A stretch of DNA of 23,924 nucleotides from Camillea tinctor (Eukaryota > Ascomycota > Sordariomycetes > Xylariales > Xylariaceae): the NCBI GenBank assembly GCA_022578605.1, contig MU394188.1, forward strand, positions 1-23,924. Reading direction: 5' to 3'. The position numbers were made by a program, and so were the translations under genes. The notes beneath the pieces were generated by a model, which saw only the letters and a program-made list of their open reading frames with translations, did not search any database and was not told the DNA's origin. Below are positions 11,494 to 20,801 of the stretch, one piece after another. Positions within the stretch are counted from its first letter, which is position 1, and each line of letters starts with the position of its first letter.

Positions 11494-11639
11494 TGTTGAG
11501 TAATCGGACGATTATTATGATCAAGCTTCAAGACAAGGTAAAGAAAAGTAAAAGGTATTGCTATTTCTTTCTTTCTGTGGTATTTCTAGCGTGGCTAACA
11601 ATGCTTTCTGTCACTCTCCTGAAGCGCACCTCTGTCCCG

Positions 11640-11646
11640 TTTTATA
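11640..11646 (-). promoter_or_regulatory. TATA box candidate of the methyltransferase gene
   Basis: The minus strand reads TATAAAA about 147 bases upstream of the methyltransferase start codon. The interval to that ATG contains no other ATG on the minus strand, as expected of a clean 5' leader. The transcription start is not known from sequence. Confidence 0.45.
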
Positions 11647-11649
11647 CTC

Positions 11650-12589
11650 CTCTCGTATGGACGACTATATACTTAATTTCAGCTGTATAACCGCACTAGC
11701 TAATTTCCCTGGACAGCTAATAAGGTTATTCTTACCTTTTTACGTGAAGGCAATACAGGCAGCCACTTTGATTCGGTCGAGGTTTTGAAGCATTGTTAGT
11801 GCTGTATCACTGGAATTGTCAATCTTGGTGTCATGCGGCGACTGTAACCCTGACGCCAGGCTATGTACATATGAAGCTGCATGTAGCGACCAGGAGTTGA
11901 TAGGGTCATGGGACTTTTCTTGACTGATTGATCATATATCAACCCAGAAGTGCATTTCAGCTTTATGATACGGGCTCACGAAATCTAAGTGGTCTAGTCT
12001 GGCGTGGAGTCATCTCTACCTTACCCCGTGGCGTCTGCTCCGGCTATCCTAACCACGGCGGCGGCAGATGTTGCATGGATGAATAGGTGTTCAGGAGATG
12101 CTCGGCGCGACCGGCGTCGCGGTCGCGATGCCGAATTATCGCGACAGGAATGCAATTGAAGCCCGCGGGATCCGAAGGTGAGACTGCACTGCACAGCAGC
12201 GGAGTAGTATGCAGTAGTCGGTATCAGAGAACCAAAATCCTGGCCCCTATTCGCCAATTCCTTGAAAAAATTCCTAAATAGGTTATTGACTCGAGTCAGT
12301 TGCTATTCATTTTTGTATGAAGAATAAGTAAGAATCATAGATCCTACGAAAGATTTAGTTTCCTATACCGTGAAGTCATATAACCGTAAACTATAAATCA
12401 ACTCAGGTAACCAAATTCGAAGTACTATCTACTTCCAAGCTCCCATAATAAGCCTTCGGACTTAACTTACACACTTCCTAACCGCGTGTTCATGGAACCA
12501 AACCATTGTGTGCTGTGGTTCTTATAGCCAACCCCCCCTTTTGTATATTAAGATGTATCCTCTCTCCCCTGAAAAACAAATCATCGTTT
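11650..12589. other. Spacer between the two intact genes
   Basis: About 0.9 kb that should hold the methyltransferase promoter and the 3' end of the upstream-lying minus-strand gene at 12590-13096. Apart from the GC-rich patch at 12.0-12.2 kb, no gene or clear polyadenylation hexamer is seen on the minus strand. Confidence 0.5.
11998..12181 (+). pseudogene. Possible frameshifted coding fragment
   Basis: This patch is GC-rich compared with its flanks. In one frame 11998-12081 reads like protein, with an Ala-rich stretch (PVASAPAILTTAAADVAWMN). After a one-base shift, 12092-12178 reads QEMLGATGVAVAMPNYRD and onwards to a stop at 12179-12181. Together they could be one decayed gene broken by a frameshift near 12082-12091. 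I do not recognise the family, and antisense frames are also open. It could instead be chance in GC-rich DNA. Confidence 0.25.
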
Positions 12590-13096
12590 CTAACCTGCAG
12601 CGATCTGGTTGGCTTCCTCTTCCGCCTCCCTATCGATCTCGTTCACTTCGTCCTTGGTGAAAGCATCTGTAAACTTGACCCAGGGGCCGTGGACGAGGCC
12701 AGCGCCGGCACCAACCAGCATGCCCAGGCCGGTCGTAGGAATGGCAACCAATCCAGTGACTAGAGAGCCGACTGTCAGACCCAGGCCGCTCGCGATACCG
12801 GCGCCGATACCAGCACCGGTAGCACCACCCTGTAGCCACCCAGCTTCTAGCCGTTTGGCCGTCTTCAGCAGCTTGGTGGCCTTCTTGTCAAGCTCCCGAG
12901 CCCGGGACTTGAGGTCCTCGGCGACTGCGGGGTCAACGGCCTCGTCGGCCTGCTTGTGAAGTTGCATCGACTCTTCTTGAAACTTCTTGGATTCTTCGAT
13001 ACGCGTCTGTATCTCTTCTAGGAGCTTTTCTTTACTGGTGGGCTTCTTCTTGTTCCCCTGCCCTTCTTCGGGGCCATGGCTATTGTTGTCTGCCAT
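12590..13096 (-). CDS. Hypothetical protein with coiled coil and glycine-zipper hydrophobic segment
   Basis: 168 residues in a single exon; function unknown. Residues 1-20 are polar and probably disordered. Residues 21-85 are highly charged (Lys/Glu) with heptad-like spacing, so a long helix or coiled coil is likely. Residues 87-137 are rich in Gly, Ala, Leu and Val in GxxxG-like spacing (for example GATGAGIGAGIASGLGLTVG at 91-110), the pattern of glycine-zipper segments that pack or insert into membranes. Pro-120 splits this into two possible hairpin helices. Residues 138-168 form a charged amphipathic tail. There is no N-terminal signal peptide. The ATG has A at -3 (catcATGgc), and an in-frame TGA 24 bases upstream argues against an N-terminal extension unless it is removed by splicing. 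Codon composition is GC-rich and RIP-free, supporting a real gene. Membrane or pore activity is inference only. Confidence 0.8.
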   Translation of the reverse strand: MADNNSHGPEEGQGNKKKPTSKEKLLEEIQTRIEESKKFQEESMQLHKQADEAVDPAVAEDLKSRARELDKKATKLLKTAKRLEAGWLQGGATGAGIGAGIASGLGLTVGSLVTGLVAIPTTGLGMLVGAGAGLVHGPWVKFTDAFTKDEVNEIDREAEEEANQIAAG

Positions 13097-13143
13097 GATG
13101 ATAGTATGGTGTAATCAGGGGCTGTAAATAATGATTCGAGCTT

Positions 13144-13191
13144 TCAGCAGTTCAAAGGGAGTATAATAGTTATCAGCCTCATTCCCATCAT
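13144..13191 (-). promoter_or_regulatory. Upstream ORF 2 in the leader of the 168-residue protein gene
   Basis: A 15-codon ATG-initiated frame plus TGA, ending about 50 bases before the main ATG and in a different frame. Its ATG overlaps the stop of the preceding upstream ORF in an ATGA arrangement. It matters only if transcription starts upstream of it. Confidence 0.35.
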
Positions 13192-13280
13192 GGTAGGTTC
13201 CTTTTTGGGAAATAGGTTTCGTCGTTGTCGTGGCAGAGTGTGGCTTGACAACAGTATGAAGCTCTACGCCTCTTTCCCAT
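13188..13280 (-). promoter_or_regulatory. Upstream ORF 1 in the leader of the 168-residue protein gene
   Basis: A 30-codon ATG frame, basic at its N-terminus and Cys-containing, starting about 180 bases upstream of the main start. Its stop overlaps the next upstream ATG by ATGA. It could lower translation of the downstream ORF if it is in the mRNA. Confidence 0.35.
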
Positions 13281-13318
13281 CGCTGAGGAACAGGGTATGG
13301 AGTGGGGTTGTTCAGGGC

Positions 13319-13376
13319 CTGTGGTTAGTGTATGACGTCGGGATTTCACTGACGTATTAGGTTATTAGGTACGTAC
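13319..13376 (-). other. Candidate 58-nt spliceosomal intron in the 5' leader
   Basis: On the minus strand, donor GTACGT (13376-13371), branch-site-like CACTAAC (13330-13324) and acceptor CACAG (ending at 13319) are arranged as in short fungal introns of 50-70 nt. Joining the flanks gives no long coding frame: each phase meets a stop nearby. A 5'-UTR intron of the 168-residue protein gene is therefore the likeliest reading. Not proven. Confidence 0.4.
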
Positions 13377-13380
13377 CTAA
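13365..13380. repeat. 16-bp perfect palindrome TTAGGTACGTACCTAA
   Basis: Fully self-complementary. It contains the candidate intron donor site on the minus strand. It belongs to the TACCTA/TAGGTA-rich motif family scattered through the window. Confidence 0.75.
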
Positions 13381-15360
13381 GTTGAGTCTGTGCTACCTGA
13401 ACTTTACCTGTGTTACCTAATAACAGAACTTCGGCCTGTGTAAGTCTAGATGCCTTCATACGCAACTTGCAATTTCTTACATCGTTCAGTAAGACGGGGC
13501 AACAAGGGAGAATCTTATTGACGAGTTCCGGCGTTACGTGGATATATCGGGCTATCGGTCCTTTCTATTAGGAAACAGTATATTCCCACAGGTAATTTTA
13601 AAATGCCCGCCCACCAAAAAATCTTTTACCCCTAACATTAAAACAGATCCTCTGTGTTAGTCGTCTCAGTCCTGTTGGTCCCGGTATCAAGGCCCTTACC
13701 ATCGCCGCATCATTTCGCTTTCCGTAAAAGGGAGTCACTGGCCATAAGCGCTGTATAGCCAACATACACATTTTCCTCGTCTTAACCGCCATGTAGATCG
13801 TTGTTCAGCACCGATCTGATAGGACCCAAAGAGGACTGGCGCCGTAAGCAATGGCGATTACCAACACCTTACTCATCTATAGGTCCTTTGGTAACTTAAC
13901 CGCCTTAATGAGCCCAGTAAGCCCTGCTGTCTACTATGTGATCTGAGCTACGATATACTTACCTAATACTGTAGCTACAGGGGAGGGGAACGACATCACA
14001 TGCTGACTCTACGGAGTTAGCCACGGGCTATCCAACCTCAGGCCTGGGTATTAGGTAAGGCAAACGTGCATCATAAATTAATCATCCGTGTCTCCGAACC
14101 ACAGAATGGTCCATTGGCTTAGCCGCGGTCCAAAATATAGGATCTCGCTGAGTTGATAAGTGATATATCCCGGGACATCTAATCAGGGAAGCTTATAACG
14201 ATTTCTTAAAAGAAAAACGTAGTATTAATAGATAATAAAGAAATCAGCACATGTTTTGGATTGTTATTGTCTCTGACTGGTCAGCTTTAAGAGCACAGGT
14301 CCGCATTATGTGACGACCCGCAAAAGGAGTCTACAGCTGTCCAGATCAGGATGTCCGGTGGCACGATGTTGGAAATCCTTTTTGTAAGAGCAAAGAGAAG
14401 CAGCATAGCAAATGCGACGTCGACCGTTATTGATGATCTACACTAACCTCCTACTTACCTATATCTGACGACGATAACGACTACACGAGATATGCAAGCA
14501 GATACCATAGCGCATACGCTACAATTCCCCTCCCACCCTTGGACGTAGTGTAAGTGAAAAAGAGTGTGTGAACGCATGTGTTAAATTCGGTATTTCCGCA
14601 GATAATTGATGACCTCAATGCAAAACAAGATTTCGGACGGGGCTCCGAAGGGGCGGGAACGCGTTAGGACTAGGGGGGCCACCACGTTAATACACTAGAA
14701 TGTAAACAATGAAGGAAGGGAGGGGCGCAAAGGAGGACGAAGAGAGTGAGGTTAGGGTTCTCACTAAATCCCGTACTCGACCTACCTACCTAGTGTAGGT
14801 AAGGGTTTGTAGTAGCAGAGTAGGTATCTACACTACACCTTCATAGACTACCTTCGGGTCGCTCATTGCTAGCATCGCGGATATCGCTAATGCGTCCATT
14901 CAACCGGTTTCTGATCAATCCCTAACCCTCGAACCACTAGGGTACATCATTGCCCTGTTAGTGTGCGGTATCGACTGTCATTACGGGTTGCTCCCGGCCG
15001 GGGGGTTCCTTAAGTGAACTGACCGTGGAACAGGGCCAACACAGACAATCGGACCACCCACAGCTTAGTAGGTAGATACATATGGGATGTACGTAGTGTA
15101 GACAGATCTTACCGACCGGTGAACCATGACGGGGATGAGAGGATGGAGTGTGGGGAACTTCTTGTGTTGCTCTTCTTTTTCTTCTTTCCCTTTCCATCTT
15201 TTCGGTTTTTGTTTCCTTTGCTCTGTACCATGGGCCAGGTCGTGTTAGATGTTATTATCTCCATGCACAAATCCTCCCTTGTCCTTATCATCTTGTGCGC
15301 TAAGATGGGGAAGGAGTTCTGGAGGAGGAAAATAACCAGAATTTTATTCCCATGTCTCTG

Positions 15361-15456
15361 ATTTTATTTTATTGTATTTTTATTTTTTATTCCATTTTAT
15401 TTATTTATTTATTTTTCTATTTATTTTTTGTCTTTACTTTTTTTTCTTCTTATAGT
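15361..15456. repeat. (ATTT)n-like T-rich low-complexity tract
   Basis: Imperfect ATTT/ATTTT repeats passing into a T/C-rich stretch. A decayed microsatellite, or on the minus strand a possible old A-rich retroelement tail. Confidence 0.75.
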
Positions 15457-16700
15457 CTTAACTAACAACCCCTGGACGTATCCCCCATGTTCAAACCCCA
15501 TCCAAACATCATCTGACTACCTAGCCTTTCCCGCATTTTTTATATAACGCATAGTGTTGTTATATATATGTCTGTTGTGCTAGGTTTCTTGTAGAGCCTA
15601 GCCATAAATTTGGCGATTGTTCGCGTTCGCGTCTCGACGTGATCGACAACTACTTCTTATCACGCTTAGTGACATGAGAAAGGATTGATATTGTACACTC
15701 TGGATGCTCGTGAAATGGACGAAGCTATACACATAGCTGATCCATATGTGGAAAGTTTCTGATAGCAGATATCTCATGTGCGGCTAGTCTATGTAACGCT
15801 ACATTGGTGACGGCGGGACCGATATAGAGTTCCGCGTAAGTATGTATCGACACTAGAGGGCTTTTAGTATAGTGTTCCTGTGTATCAGAAAGTGTGCCTG
15901 GTCTAGTGTCAAATACCTAACCTAGACAGATTCCACTCACATTTGAAGCAGCTCTATCAAATGTATCGATTAAACATGCCGTATATTATGTCCGAGAGAT
16001 CATGATTGGCTCGGAGCGGCGTCCTCTGCTCTCCTTAGTGCGGGACCTACTTATGAGCTAATCATTTACTACTAGGTTAGACATGTCGGGTGCTGACAAG
16101 TGCACATCCTATCCATTGTTGCTAAGTGCCCAAGAGGCTATCTAGGCAATTTGCATATCTACTGTGCCGTACACTACCATAATATTCCCATATTCCTTGT
16201 GGTAAGGCTGGCATAGCCATTAGCATAGATAGTCGTTGATCTCATTCACGCGGATTTCTAGAACGAGTATACCCCTGTAGACCTTTTGGGGCTACCTACT
16301 GGGTAAGTCTTACTGTTTTCGTCACCTATTATTATATCAATGTATGAGAATCACTTATTGTATACTAGAGTTACCTAAGGGGCTGAGTGCTGGTTGACGT
16401 TTCGGCCTACATCGAGTAGTCCACGACATAGACCACAAACGCAGTAGATCATAAGAGACATATATCTCGTGTATTGGTACATTTCGTGTTGTAGTGACAT
16501 ATCAACAAGCATTCCCGAGAGAAGTTGTTGTCATTATAGCGTTGGATAGGTATAATATGACATACTTCGCATATCGCTATTCTATACTACATCATCAAAA
16601 GCTTTGGCCATAAGATGCCAGATTGATGATGATATATTTCATCATGCCGGGTATGCACCTGGTCTGGGGGATATGAGAAGCTGCAAAATATTTGCGATGA

Positions 16701-16768
16701 AAGATAAAATAAACAATTAAAAATATTATTTATTTTATTTTTTATTTAATCATAATATATTTTTTTTC
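16701..16768. repeat. AT-rich low-complexity island
   Basis: Mixed AAAT and ATTT strings bordering a relatively GC-rich segment at 16790-17000. Read on the minus strand this is a GC-rich body followed by an A-rich tail, as at the end of a non-LTR element or SINE, but no flanking target-site duplication was found. Confidence 0.6.
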
Positions 16769-16987
16769 TCTTTCGGAAATCATTAAAATTGGCACTTTCC
16801 CACGATGGACGCACGGTCTTTCAGTCCAATATGTTAATGCTATCGGGCTGATGTTTAGCTTGTCGGACCGGCGGCCGGGGTGATACTCGGTGTGGTTCAC
16901 GTCTCGTGGCTTTTTGACACCGGGGCACACTTCCGTTGACAAGGATGCTCCTGGTCCTGGGTAGTACTTCCACCGCCTATAGGTCAC
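16742..16987 (-). CDS. Doubtful 81-codon ORF, no recognised domain
   Basis: The frame would need a GTG start, which is not expected in fungal nuclear genes, and TAG precedes it directly. The middle (about residues 5-70) is composition-balanced with several Pro, Gly and Cys, while the C-terminus runs into the adjacent A-rich island and becomes Lys/Ile-rich. It may be an exon of a spliced gene or a decayed repeat fragment. Listed only because it coincides with a local GC rise. Confidence 0.12.
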   Translation of the reverse strand: MTYRRWKYYPGPGASLSTEVCPGVKKPRDVNHTEYHPGRRSDKLNISPIALTYWTERPCVHRGKVPILMISEREKKYIMIK

Positions 16988-18250
16988 CTAGGTGAGCATG
17001 GTTAGTCTCCTCGGGTTCCTCCATTATTCCGGTATTTCCCCTCACGAAGACATCGAGGTTTCTTCAATTCAAGAGTATAATTTAGTTAATTTTTAGTATT
17101 TCATGTTTTAGGTTCCTGTGTTTGCCTGTTATCGTATTTGTATCTCAATCTTCCGTTTCCTCTCTTTTCAACTATATTCATATGATGTCTTCAAAGACTT
17201 GCAGGCAGCGTTTGGGTTCAATCCCGAGTTCTAAGTAACTAGGTATCTGTACCGCTGGTGAGTGGGGGTGCCTGGCGATAAATTAAGCCTTCCAAACATA
17301 ACGTCCAAGAACGTGGAGGGAAAAGCAAAAACAAAAAGAAAAGAGACGGCGGGGCCGCGAGATGCACGTACTAGTGTACATAAAAGATTTGCAGTTCACC
17401 TTCTGGAAAGATTCTAAAGTTTCGAGCTATACTATTATCGTATAATTACTCTGGGCGAATGGGTTAGGCACTGACGCTTGGGCTTGTCGCAGATATGGTC
17501 ACCTGAGTGGTATAATACCAATAATTATGGCCTTTAGTCCATGATACAGAAACATTATAATCCGGTTTTTTGGTCACTTTTCTCTCGTTATGTGAAGGTT
17601 ATCCTAACCTTTTAATGGCAATTCCTCCCTGTAGTAATGACAATGCGGACACAACTAAGGGGACAGAAAAACAGATATGTGATAGAAATCGTGTTGTGTA
17701 CGTACGTACGGTCGTCAATGTCGGAGTTGTCTGCGTAACATACTGACCTGGTCCTAGAAAGAAGAACCCAAAGCGGGTGGGAGCAGGGATTATGTCTACA
17801 ACATGTATAATGCTATTTTAGTGCTACTCTGTTAGTGTCTATGTCAAAGAGGCACTAGGCAGTCCGATAACTTAAACAAAGCCGAACTATCTGGATTCAG
17901 GCCTTAGACGGCCTTTTCCCCGATATATTTGGCCGAAAGAGAAAAAAGCGTTTCACGATGCTGTTTCGAATATCCGTTGTGGAGGTTGGATGAAGGCGTA
18001 TGCGTTCGTTGTATGCGTGTGCGTCTGCGTGTGCATATGGTTTGTGAAACTTTATTAGTTGGGCTACAAAGCTAGTACCTTGCAGTAATAGTGCAGTGTA
18101 CGTACCTGGGCGCATGCGTAGGGTACGCTACACTACATATACCTACAGGGTTCGCTAAACCCAAAACGGAGTCCCGAGGTAACAGCAGCCACTGCAGCGG
18201 GATTCCAGTGCCTGTCTGTACGACGTTCTAGAAAATACGCATCCTGGCTA

Positions 18251-18583
18251 TCACATGCTCTGCTGCATACAGCAGGTACCAATGTAGTGTGTGTGTAGGA
18301 TTAGAAGGGGGGGTGGAAAGGAGATCACTGCCGATAGCCTCAAATAATCTGCTACACGTTTTGGCCTGATTTGGTGGAATTTGGTCCCGATGCAACCTAG
18401 ACTTCGGTGGTATGATAGACCGACGACAGTATTGGGAATAGTGTCTTTGCGACCGCCGCGGAGAAACAGAAGCCAGTTATCGCCCGTCCCAAGGATCTGG
18501 AATGCGATAAGAAGAGCAACCCTGGATAGTAATTTAAGCGGTTCTTCGCGAGCTCCTTGAAAGTTACTAAGCGGTTGGGTGTC
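18251..18583 (-). pseudogene. Stop-free 110-codon frame without ATG near its start
   Basis: Open from just after a TAG at 18584-18586 to a TGA at 18251-18253. The translated middle (RVALLIAFQILGTGDNWLLF, near 18460-18520) is protein-like. No family is recognised. It could be an internal exon or a decayed gene; chance is also credible for this length in a 24-kb window. Confidence 0.15.
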
Positions 18584-18880
18584 CTACCAGTTTCGTATAG
18601 AAAGCAGGAAAAAGTAGAACAACAGCATAAATGGTGCTTTGCTGATTTTGATGCTATAGACTGATTACTACCATTACCTAGGTATGTTGTCTACAAATCT
18701 ACAAGCACGTACTCCTTGAAAAGGAAATGGGGAGCTAAACAAGTGAGTATAAGCATAAAAATAGAAGTACCCCAAGCCCAGGAGAGCGGGTGATGATAAT
18801 GATAAGACAACCATCTGATCTTGTTCCCCTTCCCTTTCCCATCTCCCCTCATAGTCTTCTTTGGGTCCTCAAGGTTGAGG

Positions 18881-19111
18881 TCACCTAAGAAAGATGTAGT
18901 TTGGTTTGATTAGCGCATAGAATTCTCCCACAGACGCTGCGTCTGGGTCTGGGGCGTTAAGCAATGCGCATGATCGGTGAGTAACTCCGACGACATGGTT
19001 TGCAAATTCCGCCATGATTCTGACGCTCTCGCTTATAGCTTCTAGCGCGATGTGGTTTGGCGAGGCGGCAGGCAGAGAAATACACGGGGGAACAGGGGAC
19101 CTGGCAGGCAT
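18881..19111 (-). CDS. Doubtful small ORF, 76 residues
   Basis: Starts MPARSPVPPC with A at -3 (taccATG) and has a helix-prone middle (about residues 19-45, EAISESVRIMAEFANHVVGV). There is no signal peptide or recognised motif. Upstream, at 19114-19166, lies an AT-rich island that could serve as promoter DNA. It could be a first exon, but no good donor site was found near its end. The balanced amino-acid make-up is its only support. Confidence 0.25.
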   Translation of the reverse strand: MPARSPVPPCISLPAASPNHIALEAISESVRIMAEFANHVVGVTHRSCALLNAPDPDAASVGEFYALIKPNYIFLR

Positions 19112-19113
19112 GG

Positions 19114-19166
19114 TATATAAATTAAATAATACATAAATGGATAAAAAATAATAATAAATATATATG
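19114..19166. repeat. AT-rich island between two divergent doubtful ORFs
   Basis: Runs of AAAT, AATAAT and TATATA between the minus-strand ORF at 18881-19111 and the plus-strand ORF at 19164-19472. Either microsatellite-like decay or a divergent promoter if the ORFs are real. Confidence 0.5.
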
Positions 19167-19472
19167 TGTATAGGTAAAACAAGACGGATTAAAATAGTCC
19201 AGAAACAGACTAAAAAGGTGGCAGGGTTTTGCGCCTTTTGTCCAAATCTGGCTGTCGCTTGCTATTATGGGAAACTGAAGACAATTGATCCCTTTCTAAA
19301 AAGCCTGCCGGATCTCGTCAACCGTCGGTACCTACTGCACTGGCTCGGCCCCGTTCTACCTCTTTTACATTATGCTTTTCCTAATCCGCCGACAATGAAC
19401 TATTGTAAGCACGTTATCCTAGGCATCGTTCGCAACCTGTTGCTCTGCAACCTCGTACGGACCCTTGAATGA
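19164..19472 (+). CDS. Doubtful 102-codon ORF, no recognised domain
   Basis: Basic N-terminus (GKTRRIKIVQKQTKKVAGFC) followed by hydrophobic, Leu-rich stretches around residues 55-75 and 82-98 that could be membrane-prone. No known motif, and the ATG lies in AT-rich sequence. Its antisense frames are also partly open. Probably chance or a degenerate fragment. Confidence 0.15.
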   Translation: MCIGKTRRIKIVQKQTKKVAGFCAFCPNLAVACYYGKLKTIDPFLKSLPDLVNRRYLLHWLGPVLPLLHYAFPNPPTMNYCKHVILGIVRNLLLCNLVRTLE

Positions 19473-20720
19473 TGGTATACGAACCTGACTGATTACCTAA
19501 AGCTGAATTATATAACACGGGGTAAACGTGTGGAGTCCTAGGTACGTATAGGCGGTAATGATGTTCGCTATGTAATCACAATGTATAAAGCAAAATCATA
19601 AAATTTGCTTCAGCATAATTCTCCCGAATTGGGGTTTATATAACCTTTCTCATTGGTTAACATCCCTGCCATATAGTGTAGAAAGAAATAAAAGATGTTA
19701 AGCCTTCCCGTAGAGTTAGCCATTGAATTGTCAGAGAGGTAAGCCCTTAGTGTATGAATGTCAGAACTTTGAAAATAAGAATGAATCAACTTTTCTTACC
19801 TTGCTTCCCTCCCGTCCGTCCCGTAAGGGCCGTACCCTGGCCCATACCCATCATTACCCTAGCCCTTCCCCGGGATTCTGATGGGAGAGTGGGGGAGATA
19901 GTTGGGGGGTGCAGTGGACGGCGTGTCGTGGTGCAATAGACCGAGTTGGGGGACATTTGTTCGCAGATGTATTTCATCCCACGTAAGATTTAGGATTTTA
20001 GAGGAGCTGGGAAAATATGATTATGTATTCATAACTAACCTACATCCTATCACCATACATATTGGCTCCTACCCAGACCAGAGATCCCAGGACCTAGGTA
20101 CATGTCCACGGAATCACTGCCGGAGGCGTTCGTCTTGGCGGCTGTTGGCTTTCTCCAGTGGTGTATGTGTATACCATAGAACGAACCGGCTCTGAAGAAC
20201 GGCTTTTACTCACCCCTTGTCGTGCGCAACTGTCTTCCGATTATCTTTTCCTTTGCGCCGCAGCGCCGATTCTCCCCGGATCTACGCTGTCAGCATTCTT
20301 TCCCATCTGAGACCAGATGATATGCGATCCATGCTGGAAAACCCTGGTCACTGAGCCAGGGTGGAATAGCACATCTTTCATCATGATAATCTTTTTGAAG
20401 CTTAAAATGCTGACATGATTCAATCGACAGGACAAATACTTGTTTACCTAGGCAGCTAGGTTTGTGGCTTTTATGGTAAGCTAGAATCACGATATTACAG
20501 TGCAGTTTTTTCTGCATGTATTTATGTTGAAGTAGAAGGTACATAATGTATAAACACATACACAAACATAGAGTTGATAACTCGAATACATAAGTGCAAG
20601 CAAAGAGATCAGTATATAGTCAAATATTTCCCTACGTACCTAGGTAGGTATTTAGGTACTCTAGATAATAGCGTAAAATCCTCTTTGCCGGGGTACTTAT
20701 CTTAAAAGATGTAGGTATAA

Positions 20721-20801
20721 AGAATAAGTTTTAAAAAAATAAAATAAAAATGCTCGTTGATAAAATAAAAAACGATAAAATAAATAAATGTGAAAAGAAA
20801 A
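20721..20801. repeat. A-rich low-complexity island
   Basis: AAAAT and AAAT strings interrupted by a gctcgttgat-like core and a variant of it (taaaataaaa, then a cgat-containing string, then taaaataaat). Similar in make-up to the other islands in the window. Confidence 0.6.

Larger units (their letters stand above)
13400..18880. other. 5.5-kb gene-poor intergenic stretch
   Basis: No recognisable protein, tRNA or rRNA. It contains AT-rich islands at 15.36-15.46 and 16.70-16.77 kb, a doubtful small ORF at 16742-16987 and a stop-free but ATG-less minus-strand frame at 18251-18583. Otherwise I see only scattered simple repeats. Confidence 0.55.

Noticed and set aside
13097..13318. N-terminal extension of the 168-residue protein into upstream sequence
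   Set aside because: An in-frame TGA lies 24 bases before the ATG, and no splice pair was seen that removes it while keeping a frame open.
14750..14932. TTAGGG- and CCCTAA-containing strings suggesting interstitial telomere repeats
   Set aside because: Each is a single unit, not an array, and the two are in opposite orientation 160 bp apart.
17200..17240. tRNA-like T-arm string (gggttcaatccc)
   Set aside because: No matching acceptor stem, D-arm or anticodon arm could be found in the preceding 75 bases.
20102..20176. 24-codon ATG frame (starts MSTESLPEAF) as a possible first exon
   Set aside because: It ends at a stop after 24 codons, and the apparent gt...ag pair before that stop is only about 19 nt, too short for an intron.
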